Positions 20,386 to 33,961 of a stretch of DNA of 64,000 nucleotides are shown here, in pieces. Made by a program: the position numbers and the translations under genes. Within the stretch, counting starts at the first letter, position 1. Each line of letters opens with the position of its first letter. Origin of the DNA: Echiichthys vipera (lineage: Eukaryota; Chordata; Actinopteri; Perciformes; Trachinidae). The notes beneath the pieces were generated by a model. That model had not been told where the DNA came from, ran no database searches, and saw only the letters and a program-made list of their open reading frames with translations. The stretch is from contig OY829668.1 of NCBI GenBank assembly GCA_963691815.1, positions 15,677,643 to 15,741,642 on the forward strand, written 5' to 3'.

Positions 20386-23367
20386 GATTAAGACATGACC
20401 AGCGGGGTGTCACGGAGCTCATGTATCCGCCTCATGAGGCCCTAAAGTCGGACATAGTAAGGATGAGTCCGGCCTCTTTGCCCTGGAGGCCCACTTCCAA
20501 CACTCTGAATAACATTGAGTGTATGGTAAATGGACAGCGGGGTGTCACGGAGCTCATGTATCCGCCTCATGAGGCCTGGAGGCCCACCTCAAAAATAAAG
20601 GTTGTCCAATCTGCTCCAGGTTTTCAGGGCTGATAGCAGACCAAGGGTGGATACCGTTTCACAAATATCAGCCTCCTAGCTATCACCAATCTCAAGATAT
20701 AGTCATACCATGGCCACATTACAGGGCTACTGTATCTCCCAAGTGCCAACTAATTAAGAGATGGCACTGTAATATGTGTGTTCTGGGGTCCCCAGGAGTG
20801 TGCCCTGTTAATTTCAGCCCTATAGACCCTTTCCCTGGCATCCTGAGGTACCGGGCTCACCTGGCCTCAACTAAATTTGAACTGCGTGAAGGGAACGATT
20901 TTAAGCCGTTCACCCTTCGACTCGGGGCGAAACACTTCTGTCTTCTGGGCTTCTGTCCACTTCTGGCACGTCGTACGGCTTTTGGACACAGGGCCAATTG
21001 AGTGTCTTTTTTGGTCTCATTTCTCCCTGTTAGCCCAAATCGTGCATATTTCAACTGATATTGATAGAGCAGGATCCCATGATAGAAATATTGAAGCCTT
21101 AAGCCCTTGGGACCTACCGTTTGGCCAGGGCAGAGGAGTAAGGGTAAAATCCCAATGGCAACACCTTTGCCATTCTAAAAATCAAAACTTCTTGGTCCAA
21201 TTTGAGGGGGTTCCCAGGGTCCCAGGTCCCCCAGATTTGGGGCAAACAATCAACTTGGGCCCCAGTTTAAGAATCTAGAAGATGGGAGCTGCAGGTGCTC
21301 CGGAAACCGTTTTCACCCCTTTTGACTTATTCTCACCAGAAGGGTCTAAACCTTAATGGATCTGAGACCATCCCGAAAGCTTGGGCCATGACAGGTCACT
21401 TTGCTTTCTGAAAGAGCTACGGCCTTGAGCTTGACATATGTCATAAAAGGGCTGGCATGGAGCACATATGAGTTGGTTTGAGGTCTCCAAGTGCTTCTGA
21501 GCCTCCGCAGGGGGTCGCCAAAACCCCCCAAAAATGGATTTTCCCATTGTCATATCTCAGCCCTAGAAGCTCAGAATGATGTGAAACTTGGACTGGTTAC
21601 TCAACTCACAGCCACAAATGAGTACCTAGAGCATTGAATCTCCAACTCATTTCCTTCCTAGCCAGGTTGCATCTGGCCTAGTTAGCAATGTCCTGGTGAA
21701 ACGCCGTCAACACCAGGCTACTCCTGAGCTCCAGCTGATACTCTGGTATGATTTTGGAGTCTTAATTCAGTTCAGAAATGAAATTGTTACAACTATCTAT
21801 ACTGACCATACGACTGTCAATTCAAACGTGTGGCCATTGTACACACCTTGGCCCAATGGCAACACGTCGCGTTAGGCCCCAAATCCGACCTTTTGATCCT
21901 TAAGAGGCCCTTTGAGCATGAAGACAGTAAGCTGTGAGGCTGAAACTCACAGCATGTATTCAGAAAGACCATATGCATGTGCCTTTAGAGTTACAGCGTC
22001 CCCCTCCATTGCTTTACCCATTTTTCAACATGTTTTGTACTGTAACTCAGAGACGGTAGGGAGGAGAGAGCTGATATTGATACATGTTGTTCCTTGATTG
22101 GACAGGAGTGTCCACTGTCAATTTCAGCTTGATTGGTCAATCCCTTGGGTAATTATGAAGGGTGTCAACTTCAGGCACCCTGGTCCCCATTCAATTGTAT
22201 GGCGGGTGGGCCAAAGGAAACGACCTTTTGACCAATTAGGGGTCAATTGAGGGTCTTGGCAGTGGGCTGTGAAGCTGAAATTCACAGGATATGTTCATCA
22301 AGAACTGGGGAACAACATATCAGAGTTACAGATCCCTACTCCCTTGTTTAAGCACTGCCCCAGTATATTTTACACTATAACTCAGAGATGCTTAGGAGGA
22401 GGGAGCTGAGATTGATACACCGTGGTCCTCAGTTACCCAGGAGCGTGCAGTGTGAAGTTCAGCCCCGCATCTCACTGCGTTTGGGAGATAAGTGGCTATA
22501 AAGGGAGGGGTTCACAGCAGGGTCTGTGTTGGTCCAAGGAGGTTGAAAATTCGTATTCCTCATGTGTACCCCATGGCTATCAAGTGTGCCAAATTTGAAG
22601 CCAATGGGACGTTGTTAAAATTTTCACTCTGAGGTGGAATCGGCTTCCTGAGGCCCAATCTGAGGATTTGGTCAAAATCGAAGGTCGAGCGTTCAGGGCT
22701 GAACGCTCACCCAGGGGGGACGCCTCCCTCCGAATATCAGAACCCTAGCACGCACCAGCCCTGAGACAGAGCCCGGTCCTTTCCCCACACCCTCAATGTT
22801 AAACTGTGTTAAAAGGTGGCTGGATATGACACTATGCATATCTCCCAAGTGCCGGGTACCCGAGAGCTGAGATTGATATGGCATGACTCCCTGGACGCCA
22901 GGAGAGTGCCTTATCGATTTCAGACTGATAACTCAATGCCCTGGGCAGATGTGACAACTGAATGCTGACTGTGTCCAATCGCCGCACGCTTCCAATTCAA
23001 ACGTATGGCGATTGGGACACCCCCCAACTGGCCATAAATATGTGGACACCTGATTTTCTGAGAAATTGGCATTTTCACCCACAAGGCATTGGGTTATCAG
23101 GCTGACACTCACAGGGTATAACCCACCCACCGGGCTCTACAACATATGTGAAGCCCAGCTCCGAAGTCAAAAGTCTTGACCCTCAAACTGACAGTTTTGT
23201 CCGTGGACATCAGGTGAAAATCCAAAGTGCTAAGGAGTACAGGCCTGAAATCGATACCCCCTTATTCCTGGGTTACCCATTAGTGTGCAGTGTGAACCTT
23301 GGCCTTGAATATCTGTGCTCTTGGGAGATAGGGACCCTGTCACTTTGTCACACCCTAGTGTTACAAC

Positions 23368-24228
23368 CAGTGACGTGCAGTCAGGGGAGGCAGGTGAGGC
23401 TGTGCCTCCCCTGTCATCATGAGAGAATAAAGAAACGAAATAATAAAATAACAAGTATTAATATTTGTCCTCTGGACTATGATTTTGGTGTGGTTCTTAA
23501 TGTATTTTGACCGTTTTTATAGTAAAAATGGCAGAAAATTCTGTATTTCCTATTTAAATAAGCGGAGTCGCTTCGGATGCGAGAGGTGAGGCACGGACAG
23601 CCGAGCCTCCCTCCAGATTGCGCAATCACTCACAAACTGGATTGAGCGCGTGCCCTCTGCGCGTGCTTGTTCCCATTTCTGTGTATGTTTCCAATATGAT
23701 GGTTGAGGACACTTTTATGTAATAAAAGCATACGTCTTCTTTTCCATGGTGTTCAGTAATGTATTTTACGTATTTGTGTAATATTTACATCTTATTGATG
23801 TGACAAATCCACAGGGGAAATGCTCGCCTTGAGGCAGGCAGTACCTCTGCCTCAAGGCAGGCGGCGATAGTGAGCAGCCTAATAGCCAGCAGGTCACGGT
23901 GAACTCTAACCTGTGTGCAAAAAGTAAACACAAGAAGTGTGCTGTGCGACGCTGTAGAGCTTAGCGACAAGCTGTCATTTCTCGCCCTGAAAATGGAGGA
24001 TTTGATTTCTAAACTAAGAAATTTTTCAAAGCTGGACTTTCAGTCAAAGCGAGAAGTCATGTACAAGTAAAGGTAAGATATACTGCAATATACAGTGGCT
24101 CTGGTGTTTTAAAATGGTTTTCAGCATCCTATTCTCTCATCCTATCCTATTGGCATCCAACTGTATGTTTGTAAATCTGACTTGTGAGTCAGTGCCTCCC
24201 CAACCCCAACCCTCACTGCACGTCACTG
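23368..24228. mobile_element. Non-autonomous hAT-like DNA transposon, copy C (861 bp)
   Basis: Same as copy B, with duplications at 23360..23367 and 24229..24236. One visible substitution near 23774 (TATTTGTG versus TATGTGTG). Confidence 0.9.
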
Positions 24229-24664
24229 GTTACAACGTGTCAAGAGTGGGACGGCGTCCCATTTCCCACACCTTACATGATAAAACGTGTGTGAAGCTGA
24301 CACATTTGAGGGGGCCATTGCTTGGCCTGTGTGGGGCCTAGGGGGCTGGGAATTCGTATTCTACGTGTGTGTCCCACGCCCATCAAATGTGCCAAATTTG
24401 AAGCAAATCGGACGATGTCCAAATTTCGACTTTGAGGTGAAATTGGCCTCCTGAGGCCAAATCCAAAAATTTGGTCAAAATCGAAGGTTTTCCAATCTGC
24501 TTCAAATTTTCAGGGCTGAATGCTTACCCAGAGGGGGTGCCTCTCCCAGAATATCAGAGCCCTACCACCCACCCACAGCTATCTCCAAAGTGCCAAGTAC
24601 CCAAGAGCTGGCATTGATACCACAGGGTCCCTGGGGCTCCAGGAGAGTGTCCTATACATTTCAG

Positions 24665-25293
24665 ACTCATAACCCAACTCCATGGTGGTGTACCTGCAGT
24701 TCAGCCATTTAGAAAGGGGTTATAGGTCTGAAATTAACAGTGCACATCCCTGTAGTCCCAGAGACAAAGAAATGGTGGGTGCCGGCCCTTTTCCCACACC
24801 CCACATGTTAGGCGCGTTACGTATCCAGGCCAAGTTCCCAAGAGCTGGCATTGATACCACAGGGTCCCTGGGGCTCCAGGAGAGTGTCCTGTGAATTTCA
24901 GACTCATAACCCAACTCCATGGTGGTGTACCTGCAGTTCAGCCATTTAGCAAGGGGTTATAGGTCTGAAATTAACAGTGCACATCCCTGTAGTCCCAGAG
25001 ACAAAGAAATGGTGGGTGCCGGCCCTTTTCCCACACCCCACACGTTAGGCTCGTTCCATATCCAGGCAAGCTTTGACACACTCTATCTCCAAAGTGCCAA
25101 GTACCCAAGAGCTGGCATTGATACCATAGGGTCCTTGGGGCTCCAGGAGAGTGTCCTGTAAATTTCAGACTAATAACCCAACTCCATGGTGGTGTACCTG
25201 CAGTTCAGCCATTTTGCAAGGGGTTATAGGTCTGAAATTAACAGTGCACATCCCTGTAGTCCCAGAGACAAAGAAATGGTGGGTGCCGGCCCT
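24665..25293. repeat. 237/267-bp tandem repeat (block C)
   Basis: Same tandem arrangement as in block A. Confidence 0.9.
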
Positions 25294-25975
25294 CTAATGG
25301 GTGATCTATTTTGGAACCTTTGGAAGAAGTCAGGGGTTGAGATATGTTGTTGACTGGGCCTTTGGGAGTATGACCTGTTCATTTCAGCTTTCTGGCATAT
25401 ACCCTGTTAATTTCAGCTTTTTGGCATAGTAGCCTGTTAATTTCATCTTTTGGGCACATACCCCTGGTACATATTGCAAAAACCCTCTCCCCCACCCAAC
25501 ACACACACACCCTGAAGGTGTCGGATGGTTTTCCTGGCCCACGGGTTTAGCCCTGGGTAGACGCTGAAAAATAACACAAGTCTCACAAAAAGTGTCATCT
25601 GGCAATACCTTTGGATGGGCATCATGTGACCCCAATGGCGGGATATACGAAAAATAAGTGTCCAATGGCAATACCTGTTTAACCTAGTCCAATGTCAATA
25701 CTTCGAATTTTTTGGCCCAATGGCAATACCCTGGTTCCCCTTGCCCCGGCCAGTACGCTAGCGCCACCCGGCGGATTTTCGCCGCCGGCGCAGGCTCGTC
25801 CCATTTTACACACCCTCAGACAGGGACATTGTCACGCGAAACCCGAGCGCATGTCCATTGCCCCCACAAAACCAGGACCGCAGCAGTGAGGGCGGCGTAT
25901 CCTAGCCACTACACAATCACGGAACCGCTGCAATAGTAAGAATGAGTATGTTCCTGCAGAATCAACTAGCTGCTA

Positions 25976-26210
25976 AACACAGCCTCCAAAGAGGTGATTA
26001 ATCTCAACTGTCAACATGGTCTTAACCATCTCCAAATTGCCATCATCATCCATCAAATTAATGATGTCATTCTTTTCATCTGAATTTGGCCCAACTTAGC
26101 TTCCTTGAACCGATTTTCCTTTGTTGACTGTCTTCCATAGCTGTAGCTCTAGGTTTCACTTGCTGTATTTCTAATGTAGCAGAATCTTCATCAACTTCCA
26201 AGATTAAGGA
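25976..26210 (-). pseudogene. Coding-like relic, copy C
   Basis: Same as copy B. Confidence 0.38.
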
Positions 26211-26253
26211 TTAGCCTTTCTACTTGTATGGGGCATGCTTCTGACACTTTTGT

Positions 26254-26325
26254 GGTTCCTTGGTGTAAAGGTTAGCACTCTGGACTCTGACTCCAGTGAT
26301 CTGAGTTTAAATCTCAGTGGAACCT
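26254..26325 (+). tRNA. tRNA-Gln(CTG)-like, copy C
   Basis: Identical tRNA body to copy A. The 3' flank is 2 bp shorter before the TTTTT at 26358..26362. Confidence 0.65.
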
Positions 26326-26775
26326 ATGGCTAAGCTAAAATATAGTGACCCTTTGCATTTTTGGGAAACCTTCTCTCTTGTTTGCTGTCGACACTTGGTC
26401 ACCCAGATTCCTCCCAATGCCAAGGCAGTAAGCACTTATTTGATTTAGTTTATAGCTACCGAAAACCTACAAACATAGCGATAGCCACCTTAGTCTAGGT
26501 TAAACATACAACAGCAAGTCAAGGATCTTGGTTAGTAGTATTCATTTAAGCTCTAATTTAATATTCTATTTATCATTCCAGTATATCTTCCATTCTGACA
26601 CACATCTCTTGTCACCTCAGAATTCCCTGATTTTGAATGGAATCCCAGGTAGGACTAGACGATACGGGAACCAGAGCAACTGGAAGAATGACATGAATGC
26701 AAATTAAGCAACCAATAGCCTTTCCTGAAATGTACTTGCTTTTCTGAAGGTCTACCGGCTTCTTAAACATGAGCA

Positions 26776-26847
26776 TTCCCTGACCGGGAATCGAACCCGG
26801 GCCGCGGCGGTGAGAGCGCCGAATCCTAGCCACTAGACCATCAGGGA
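26776..26847 (-). tRNA. tRNA-Glu(CTC), copy C, intact
   Basis: Identical to copy A, all stems paired, anticodon CTC. Confidence 0.93.
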
Positions 26848-27609
26848 CTATGTCACAGGAAAATATGACATGAAAGAAGCAATCGCCACCCTGTCTCAAA
26901 ATGTACACTTTACATAAAGGACAGGGATCCTTTGTCACCTCAACCTTCCCAGACCGGGAACAAAACCAGGGGTGTCCAATTCAGGCACGCGTCCATTGGC
27001 GCGAGCGTACGAAACGGGGCCGTCTAATAAAATCCACCCCGCCTCCCCCGGACCCCCCGGGAAAAATCGGGGAGGTGGTCGAAGGCCGGGGGGTCCGCGC
27101 CAAATTGGAACGGAGTATCTAGGCCTTCGGGGGGCCCCGCAAACGGCCCCCGAAGTCGCGGTACATTCCGCAGTACCGCCGTTTGTCCGCCAGTCGGCGC
27201 TGGACCTCGACGTATTGCCATTGTACGCCCATGCAAACGTGCTGCCATTGGGCCAAAAATATCCGCCCTGTCCAATCGTCACACGTTTTGACAAATTGGA
27301 GCGTGCCACGATTGGGACCCCGGCTCATAAAACCCCGGGGCATTGCTCCAGGAGGCTGAGATCGACGTGGCGCACTCCTACCTAACTGAGGAACAACGGG
27401 TATCAATGCCAGCCCCGTGCTCCTCATTGTTTCTGAGTTACGCTATATTCATACTTGATTTACTGTTTTGACCGGGGTCAAAAGGGGGACAGCTTTGTAG
27501 TAGGAGGCTGATACTCACATATGTTGTAGAGGCCCCTTGGATGAATATCCAGTGTGAATTTCAGCCTCGTAGCGCCACGTCTTGGGGTAAAAAGGGCAAA
27601 TTTCAGTTA

Positions 27610-28937
27610 CAGTTTTTCTCAATTGCTAAAACACTAAACCCTGTTGTCTGAACCAATTTCTCTGTTGCTTGAACACACTGATTTAATCAATCACTCTTTT
27701 GGCAAAACCATGAGCACTTTTCACCTGTTTAGACACAACTTACCAACACATTTTCATTGTGATTCACATGTGCTGCATAATGGTGAGCACAGGTGGCAAA
27801 AGTCAAACACAATTAAAGCACGGTTGTCACTACTTGAACACAACAACTCAAAATTGATAACACTTGTGGCTAATGATGTGAGGGAATATATAAAGTCAGT
27901 TCAGAGAGCACTGATTTGAGAGGCACTACAATGGATAGAAATCTAAGAGGAAGAGTTTGTGTGAGAGGAGGTCGAGGAGGTCAAGGTGGTCGAGGTGGTC
28001 AGCGAAGACAAAGAGCAGTAATATCTGATGAATTCAGAGCTACTGTGATTGACCATGTTCTTGTCCATGGTATGAGCATGAGGGAGGCCGGACAAAGTGT
28101 ACAACCAAACATCGCTAGATTCACTGTGTCCACCATAATCCGAAGATTTAGAGAAGAGAACAGGTCTTTTTTGACATTATAGTACAGTATGTAAATGTTG
28201 AGAGCAAATTACTGTATGGCATATTACAGTATATACTGTACCACAGTATATACTGTAAGTAAATATATGTTTCAGTACATCACTGTGCCAATGTACTGTA
28301 GTATTGTAATGGAGGGTTAGTCTAACTGTCTGTAGGCCTAGTATTCCATGTATATCTTTTGTAACTGCATCTTCTCTTTTTGTAGAATTGAAAGACTGTC
28401 ACATAAGGGTGTGAGGACAGGTATGTTCTCCCCACACCAAGAGACCCTAATTCTTGATATGGTCCGTGAGGACAATGCCGAACTGTACACAAGTGGCAAA
28501 TGCATACGGTTTCTGTTTGTTTTGAACAAATAATATGTGTACTGTAAATGCAAAAGATCTTTGTTTTTTGTACTGTACAAGTGCTACATGTTAATGCACA
28601 AGATTTCTGTTTTTTTTTGTGTAAAGTGCTAAATGCAAGTTTTTTTGTTTTGCAACATGCATTCAGCTTCATGTCCTGAGCATTGTGTTTTCTATTTTTC
28701 TATGTAGTGTTTAGTGGCTGCTCAGTAGTGTTTTTAATTTTGATTGACTTGGGGCATGATTTGACAACAAAGTTCAGTTTTGGGCACAGATTGAACTGTT
28801 TTGAGGTGGAAGTTTGGTTTTGCAAGAAGAGTCTGAGGGTTTTGTGAATGTAGCTTGAAAATTGGGGTTTGTGTTCACAGTTTAGAGAAAAGGAGAGAAG
28901 CTTTCAAGAAATGTGTCTTAGCAATCGAGAAAAACTG
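27610..28937 (+). mobile_element. Tc1/mariner-like element, copy D block
   Basis: Same element, 1 bp longer. ACTAAACCCTG in place of ACTATCCCTG shortens an upstream spurious frame but leaves the transposase relic unchanged. Confidence 0.88.
27916..28533 (+). pseudogene. Tc1/mariner transposase relic (block D)
   Basis: Same two-exon structure: intron 28164..28385, exon 2 28386..28533. The protein is unchanged. Confidence 0.72.
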
Positions 28938-29556
28938 TAAAATCATGTGTCCAAATATTAATGGCCAGTTCGAGGCTGTCACTTCGCCATACGTTTAAAC
29001 AGGTCCCGAGCATCGGGTGGACACCTTATGCATAAAATTAATATATCTCCCCTGGGCATTGCTCCAGGAGGCTGAGATTAACATGGCACACTCCTAGGTA
29101 AGTGAGGAGCAACAGGTATCAATATCAGCCCCCTGCTCCTCAGTGTTTCTGAGTTACACTGTATTCATACTTGATTTACTGTTTTGACCAGGGTCAGAAC
29201 GGGGACAGCTTTGGAGTTGGAGGCTGAGACTCACATATGTTGTAAAGGCTCATTGGGTGAATATACAGTGTGAATTTCAGCCTCATATCACCATGTCTTG
29301 GGGGTAAAACAGTCAATTTCCAGTTAAAATCAGGTGTCCACATATTAATGGCCAGTTCGAGGGTGTCACTTCGCCATACGTTTAAACAGGTACCACTTTC
29401 TTTCACTTCACTTCACTTTTTGGACACTTTCTGCATAAAATGATTATATCTCACCAGGCATTGACCAAAAAGGCTGAAATTCACAAGGCACACACCTGGA
29501 GACCCAGGGAACAACATATTTCAATCAAGGGTTTCTGAGATAATGCAACTGCAAGC

Positions 29557-29743
29557 ATGTGTATGTGAGTGTATGTGTATGTGTGAGTGTGTGTATGTGT
29601 ATGTGTGAATGTGTATGTGTGTCCATGTGTATGTGTGTGTATGTGTATGTGTATATGTGAGTGTGTGTATGTGTATGTGTATGTATGTGTATATGTGAGT
29701 GTGTGTATGTGTGTATGTGTGTATGTGTCTGTGTATGTGTGTA

Positions 29744-29774
<31 letters not shown>

Positions 29775-29867
29775 GTGCATGTGTATGTGTGAGTGATGTG
29801 TATGTGTTTGTATGTGTATGTGTATATGTGAGTGTGTGTATGTGTGTATGTGTATGTATGTATGTGG

Positions 29868-29901
<34 letters not shown>

Positions 29902-29978
29902 GTGTGTGCATGTGTATGTGTATGTGTATGTGTATGTGTGTGCATGTGTATGTGTGAGTGTATGTGTATGTGTATGAT
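29557..29978. repeat. TATGTG/TG microsatellite, copy D (422 bp)
   Basis: Same simple repeat and same length as copy A, showing that D belongs to the A-C family on this side of its divergence boundary. Confidence 0.96.
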
Positions 29979-32898
29979 GATTAAGACATGACCAGCGGGG
30001 TGTCACGGAGCTCATGTATCCGCCTCATGAGGCCCTAAAGTCGGACATAGTAAGGATGAGTCCGGCCTCTTTGCCCTGGAGGCCCACTTCCAACACTCTG
30101 AATAACATTGAGTGTATGGTAAATGGACAGCGGGGTGTCACGGAGCTCATGTATCCGCCTCATGAGGCCTGGAGGCCCACCTCAAAAATAAAGGTTGTCC
30201 AATCTGCTCCAGGTTTTCAGGGCTGATAGCAGACCAAGGGTGGATACCGTTTCCCAAATATCAGCCTCCTAGCTATCACCAATCTCAAGATATAGTCATA
30301 CCATGGCCACATTACAGGGCTACTGTATCTCCCAAGTGCCAACTAATTAAGAGATGGCACTGTAATATGTGTGTTCTGGGGTCCCCAGGAGTGTGCCCTG
30401 TTAATTTCAGCCCTATAGACCCTTTCCCTGGCATCCTGAGGTACCGGGCTCACCTGGCCTCAACTAAATTTGAACTGCGTGAAGGGAACGATTTTAAGCC
30501 GTTCACCCTTCGACTCGGGGCGAAACACTTCTGTCTTCTGGGCTTCTGTCCACTTCTGGCACGTCGTACGGCTTTTGGACACAGGGCCAATTGAGTGTCT
30601 TTTTTGGTCTCATTTCTCCCTGTTAGCCCAAATCGTGCATATTTCAACTGATATTGATAGAGCAGGATCCCATGATAGAAATATTGAAGCCTTAAGCCCT
30701 TGGGACCTACCGTTTGGCCAGGGCAGAGGAGTAAGGGTAAAATCCCAATGGCAACACCTTTGCCATTCTAAAAATCAAAACTTCTTGGTCCAATTTGAGG
30801 GGGTTCCCAGGGTCCCAGGTCCCCCAGATTTGGGGCAAACAATCAACTTGGGCCCCAGTTTAAGAATCTAGAAGATGGGAGCTGCAGGTGCTCCGGAAAC
30901 CGTTTTCACCCCTTTTGACTTATTCTCACCAGAAGGGTCTAAACCTTAATGGATCTGAGACCATCCCGAAAGCTTGGGCCATGACAGGTCACTTTGCTTT
31001 CTGAAAGAGCTACGGCCTTGAGCTTGACATATGTCATAAAAGGGCTGGCATGGAGCACATATGAGTTGGTTTGAGGTCTCCAAGTGCTTCTGAGCCTCCG
31101 CAGGGGGTCGCCAAAACCCCCCAAAAATGGATTTTCCCATTGTCATATCTCAGCCCTAGAAGCTCAGAATGATGTGAAACTTGGACTGGTTACTCAACTC
31201 ACAGCCACAAATGAGTACCTAGAGCATTGAATCTCCAACTCATTTCCTTCCTAGCCAGGTTGCATCTGGCCTAGTTAGCAATGTCCTGGTGAAACGCCGT
31301 CAACACCAGGCTACTCCTGAGCTCCAGCTGATACTCTGGTATGATTTTGGAGTCTTAATTCAGTTCAGAAATGAAATTGTTACAACTATCTATACTGACC
31401 ATACGACTGTCAATTCAAACGTGTGGCCATTGTACACACCTTGGCCCAATGGCAACACGTCGCGTTAGGCCCCAAATCCGACCTTTTGATCCTTAAGAGG
31501 CCCTTTGAGCATGAAGACAGTAAGCTGTGAGGCTGAAACTCACAGCATGTATTCAGAAAGACCATATGCATGTGCCTTTAGAGTTACAGCGTCCCCCTCC
31601 ATTGCTTTACCCATTTTTCAACATGTTTTGTACTGTAACTCAGAGACGGTAGGGAGGAGAGATACATGTTGTTCCTTGATTGGACAGGAGTGTCCACTGT
31701 CAATTTCAGCTTGATTGGTCAATCCCTTCGGTAGATATGAAGGGTGTCAAATTCAGGCACCCTGGTCCCCATTCAATCGTATGGCGGGTGGGCCAAAGGA
31801 AACGACCTTTTGACCAATTAGGGGTCAATTGAGGGTCTTGGCAGTGGGCTGTGTGGCTGAAATTCGCAGGATATGTTGATCAAGAACTGGGGAACAACAT
31901 ATCAGAGTTACAGATCCCTACTCCCTTGTTTAAGCACTGCCCCAGTATATTTTACACTATAACTCAGGGATGCTTAGGAGGAGGGAGCTGAGATTGATAC
32001 ACCGTGGTCCTCAGTTACCCAGGAGTGTGCAGTGTGAAGTTCAGCCCCGCATCTCACTGCGTTTGGGAGATAAGTGGCTATAAAGGGAGGGGTTCACAGC
32101 AGGGTCTGTGTTGGTCCAAGGAGGTTGAAAATTCGTATTCCTCATGTGTACCCCATGGCTATCAAGTGTGCCAAATTTGAAGCCAATGGGACGTTGTTAA
32201 AATGTTCACTCTGAGGTGGAATCGGCCTCCTGAGGCCCAATCTGAGGATTTGGTCAATTTGCCTCAATCCGAATATCAGAACCCTAGCACGCACCAGCCC
32301 TGAGATAGAGCTCGGTCCTTTCCCCAAACCCTCAATGTTAAACTGTGTTAAAAGGTGGCTGGATATGACACCATGCATATCTCCCAAGTGCCGGGTACCC
32401 GAGAGCTGAGATTGATATGGCATGGTCCCCTGGACGCCAGGAGAGTGCCTTATCGATTTCAGACTGATAACTCAATGCCCTGGGCAGATGTGACACCTGA
32501 ATGCTGACCGTGTCCAATCGCCACACGCTTCCAATTCAAACGTATGGCGATTGGGACACCCCCCAACTGGCCATAAATATGTGGACAACTGATTTTCTGA
32601 GAAATTGTCATTTTCACCCACAAGGCATTGGGTTATCAGGCTGAAACTCACAGGGTATGACCCAACCACCGGGCTCTACAACATATGTGAAGCCCAGCTC
32701 CGAAGTCAAAAGTTTTGACCCTCAAACTGACAGTTTTGTCCGTGGACATCAGGTGAAAATCCAAAGTGCTAAGGAGTACAGGCCTGGAATCGATACCCCC
32801 TTATTCCTGGGTTACCCAGGAGTGTGCAGTGTGAACCTTGGCCTTGATTATCTGTGCTCTTGGGAGATAGGGACCCTGTCACTTTGTCACACCCTAGT

Positions 32899-32906
32899 GT
32901 TACAAC
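32899..32906. other. Empty hAT target site in copy D
   Basis: A single GTTACAAC stands where copies A-C carry the 861-bp element between two GTTACAAC copies. There is no footprint, so this is the pre-insertion state and not an excision scar. Confidence 0.92.
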
Positions 32907-33334
32907 GTGTCAAGAGTGGGACGGCGTCCCATTTCCCACACCTTACATGATAAAACGTGTGTGAAGCTGACACATTTGAGGGGGCCATTGCTTGGCCTGT
33001 GTGGGGCCTAGGGGGCTGGGAATTCGTATTCTACGTGTGTGTCCCACGCCCATCAAATGTGCCAAATTTGAAGCAAATCGGACGATGTCCAAATTTCGAC
33101 TTTGAGGTGAAATTGGCCTCCTGAGGCCAAATCCAAAAATTTGGTCAAAATCGAAGGTTGTCCAATCTGCTTCAAATTTTCAGGGCTGAATGCTTACCCA
33201 GAGGGGGTGCCTCTCCCAGAATATCAGAGCCCTACCATCCACCCACAGCTATCTCCAAAGTGCCAAGTACCCAAGAGCTGGCATTGATACCACAGGGTCC
33301 CTGGGGCTCCAGGAGAGTGTCCTATACATTTCAG

Positions 33335-33961
33335 ACTCATAACCCAACTCCATGGTGGTGTACCTGCAGTTCAGCCATTTAGAAAGGGGTTATAGGTCTG
33401 AAATTAACAGTGCACATCCCTGTAGTCCCAGAGACAAAGAAATGGAGGGTGCCGGCCCTTTTCCCGCACCCCACATGTTAGGCACGTTACGTATCCAGGC
33501 CAAGTTCCCAAGAGCTGGCATTGATACCACAGGGTCCCTGGGGCTCCAGGAGAGTGTCCTGTGAATTTCAGACTCATAACCCAACTCCATGGTGGTGTAC
33601 CTGCAGTTCAGCTATTAGCAAGGGGTTATAGGTCTGAAATTAACAGTGCACATCCCTGTAGTCCCAGAGACAAAGAAATGGTGGGTGCCGGCCCTTTTCC
33701 CACACCCCACACGTTAGGCTCGTTCCATATCCAGGCACCCTTTGACACACTCTATCTCCAAAGTGCCAAGTACCCAAGAGCTGGCATTGATACCATAGGG
33801 TCCTTGGGGCTCCAGGAGAGTGTCCTATAAATTCCAGACTAATAACCCAACTCCATCGTGGTGTACCTGCAGTTCAGCCATTTAGCAAGGGGTTATAGGT
33901 CTGAAATTAACAGTGCACATCCCTGTAGTCCCAGAGACAAAGAAATGGTGGGTGCTGGCCC
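33335..33961. repeat. 237/267-bp tandem repeat (block D, diverged)
   Basis: Same arrangement with more substitutions, for example GGAGGGTGCC, CCCGCACC and a GCTATTAGC variant. Confidence 0.88.

Larger units (their letters stand above)
17379..25865. repeat. 8.4-kb spacer block, copy C (complete)
   Basis: Same order of elements as copy B with very few base differences. It carries a 6-bp deletion before its Tc1-like element (near 17967), a full-length microsatellite (19958..20385) and an hAT-like element (23368..24228). The ACAAAACCAGG 11-mer is present at both borders (17368..17378 and 25866..25876). Confidence 0.9.
25866..26970. repeat. tRNA monomer, copy C
   Basis: Same as copy A, 2 bp shorter (ATATAGTGACC versus ATATAGAGTGACC near 26345). 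Bounded by the same 11-mer at 25866..25876 and 26960..26970. Confidence 0.88.
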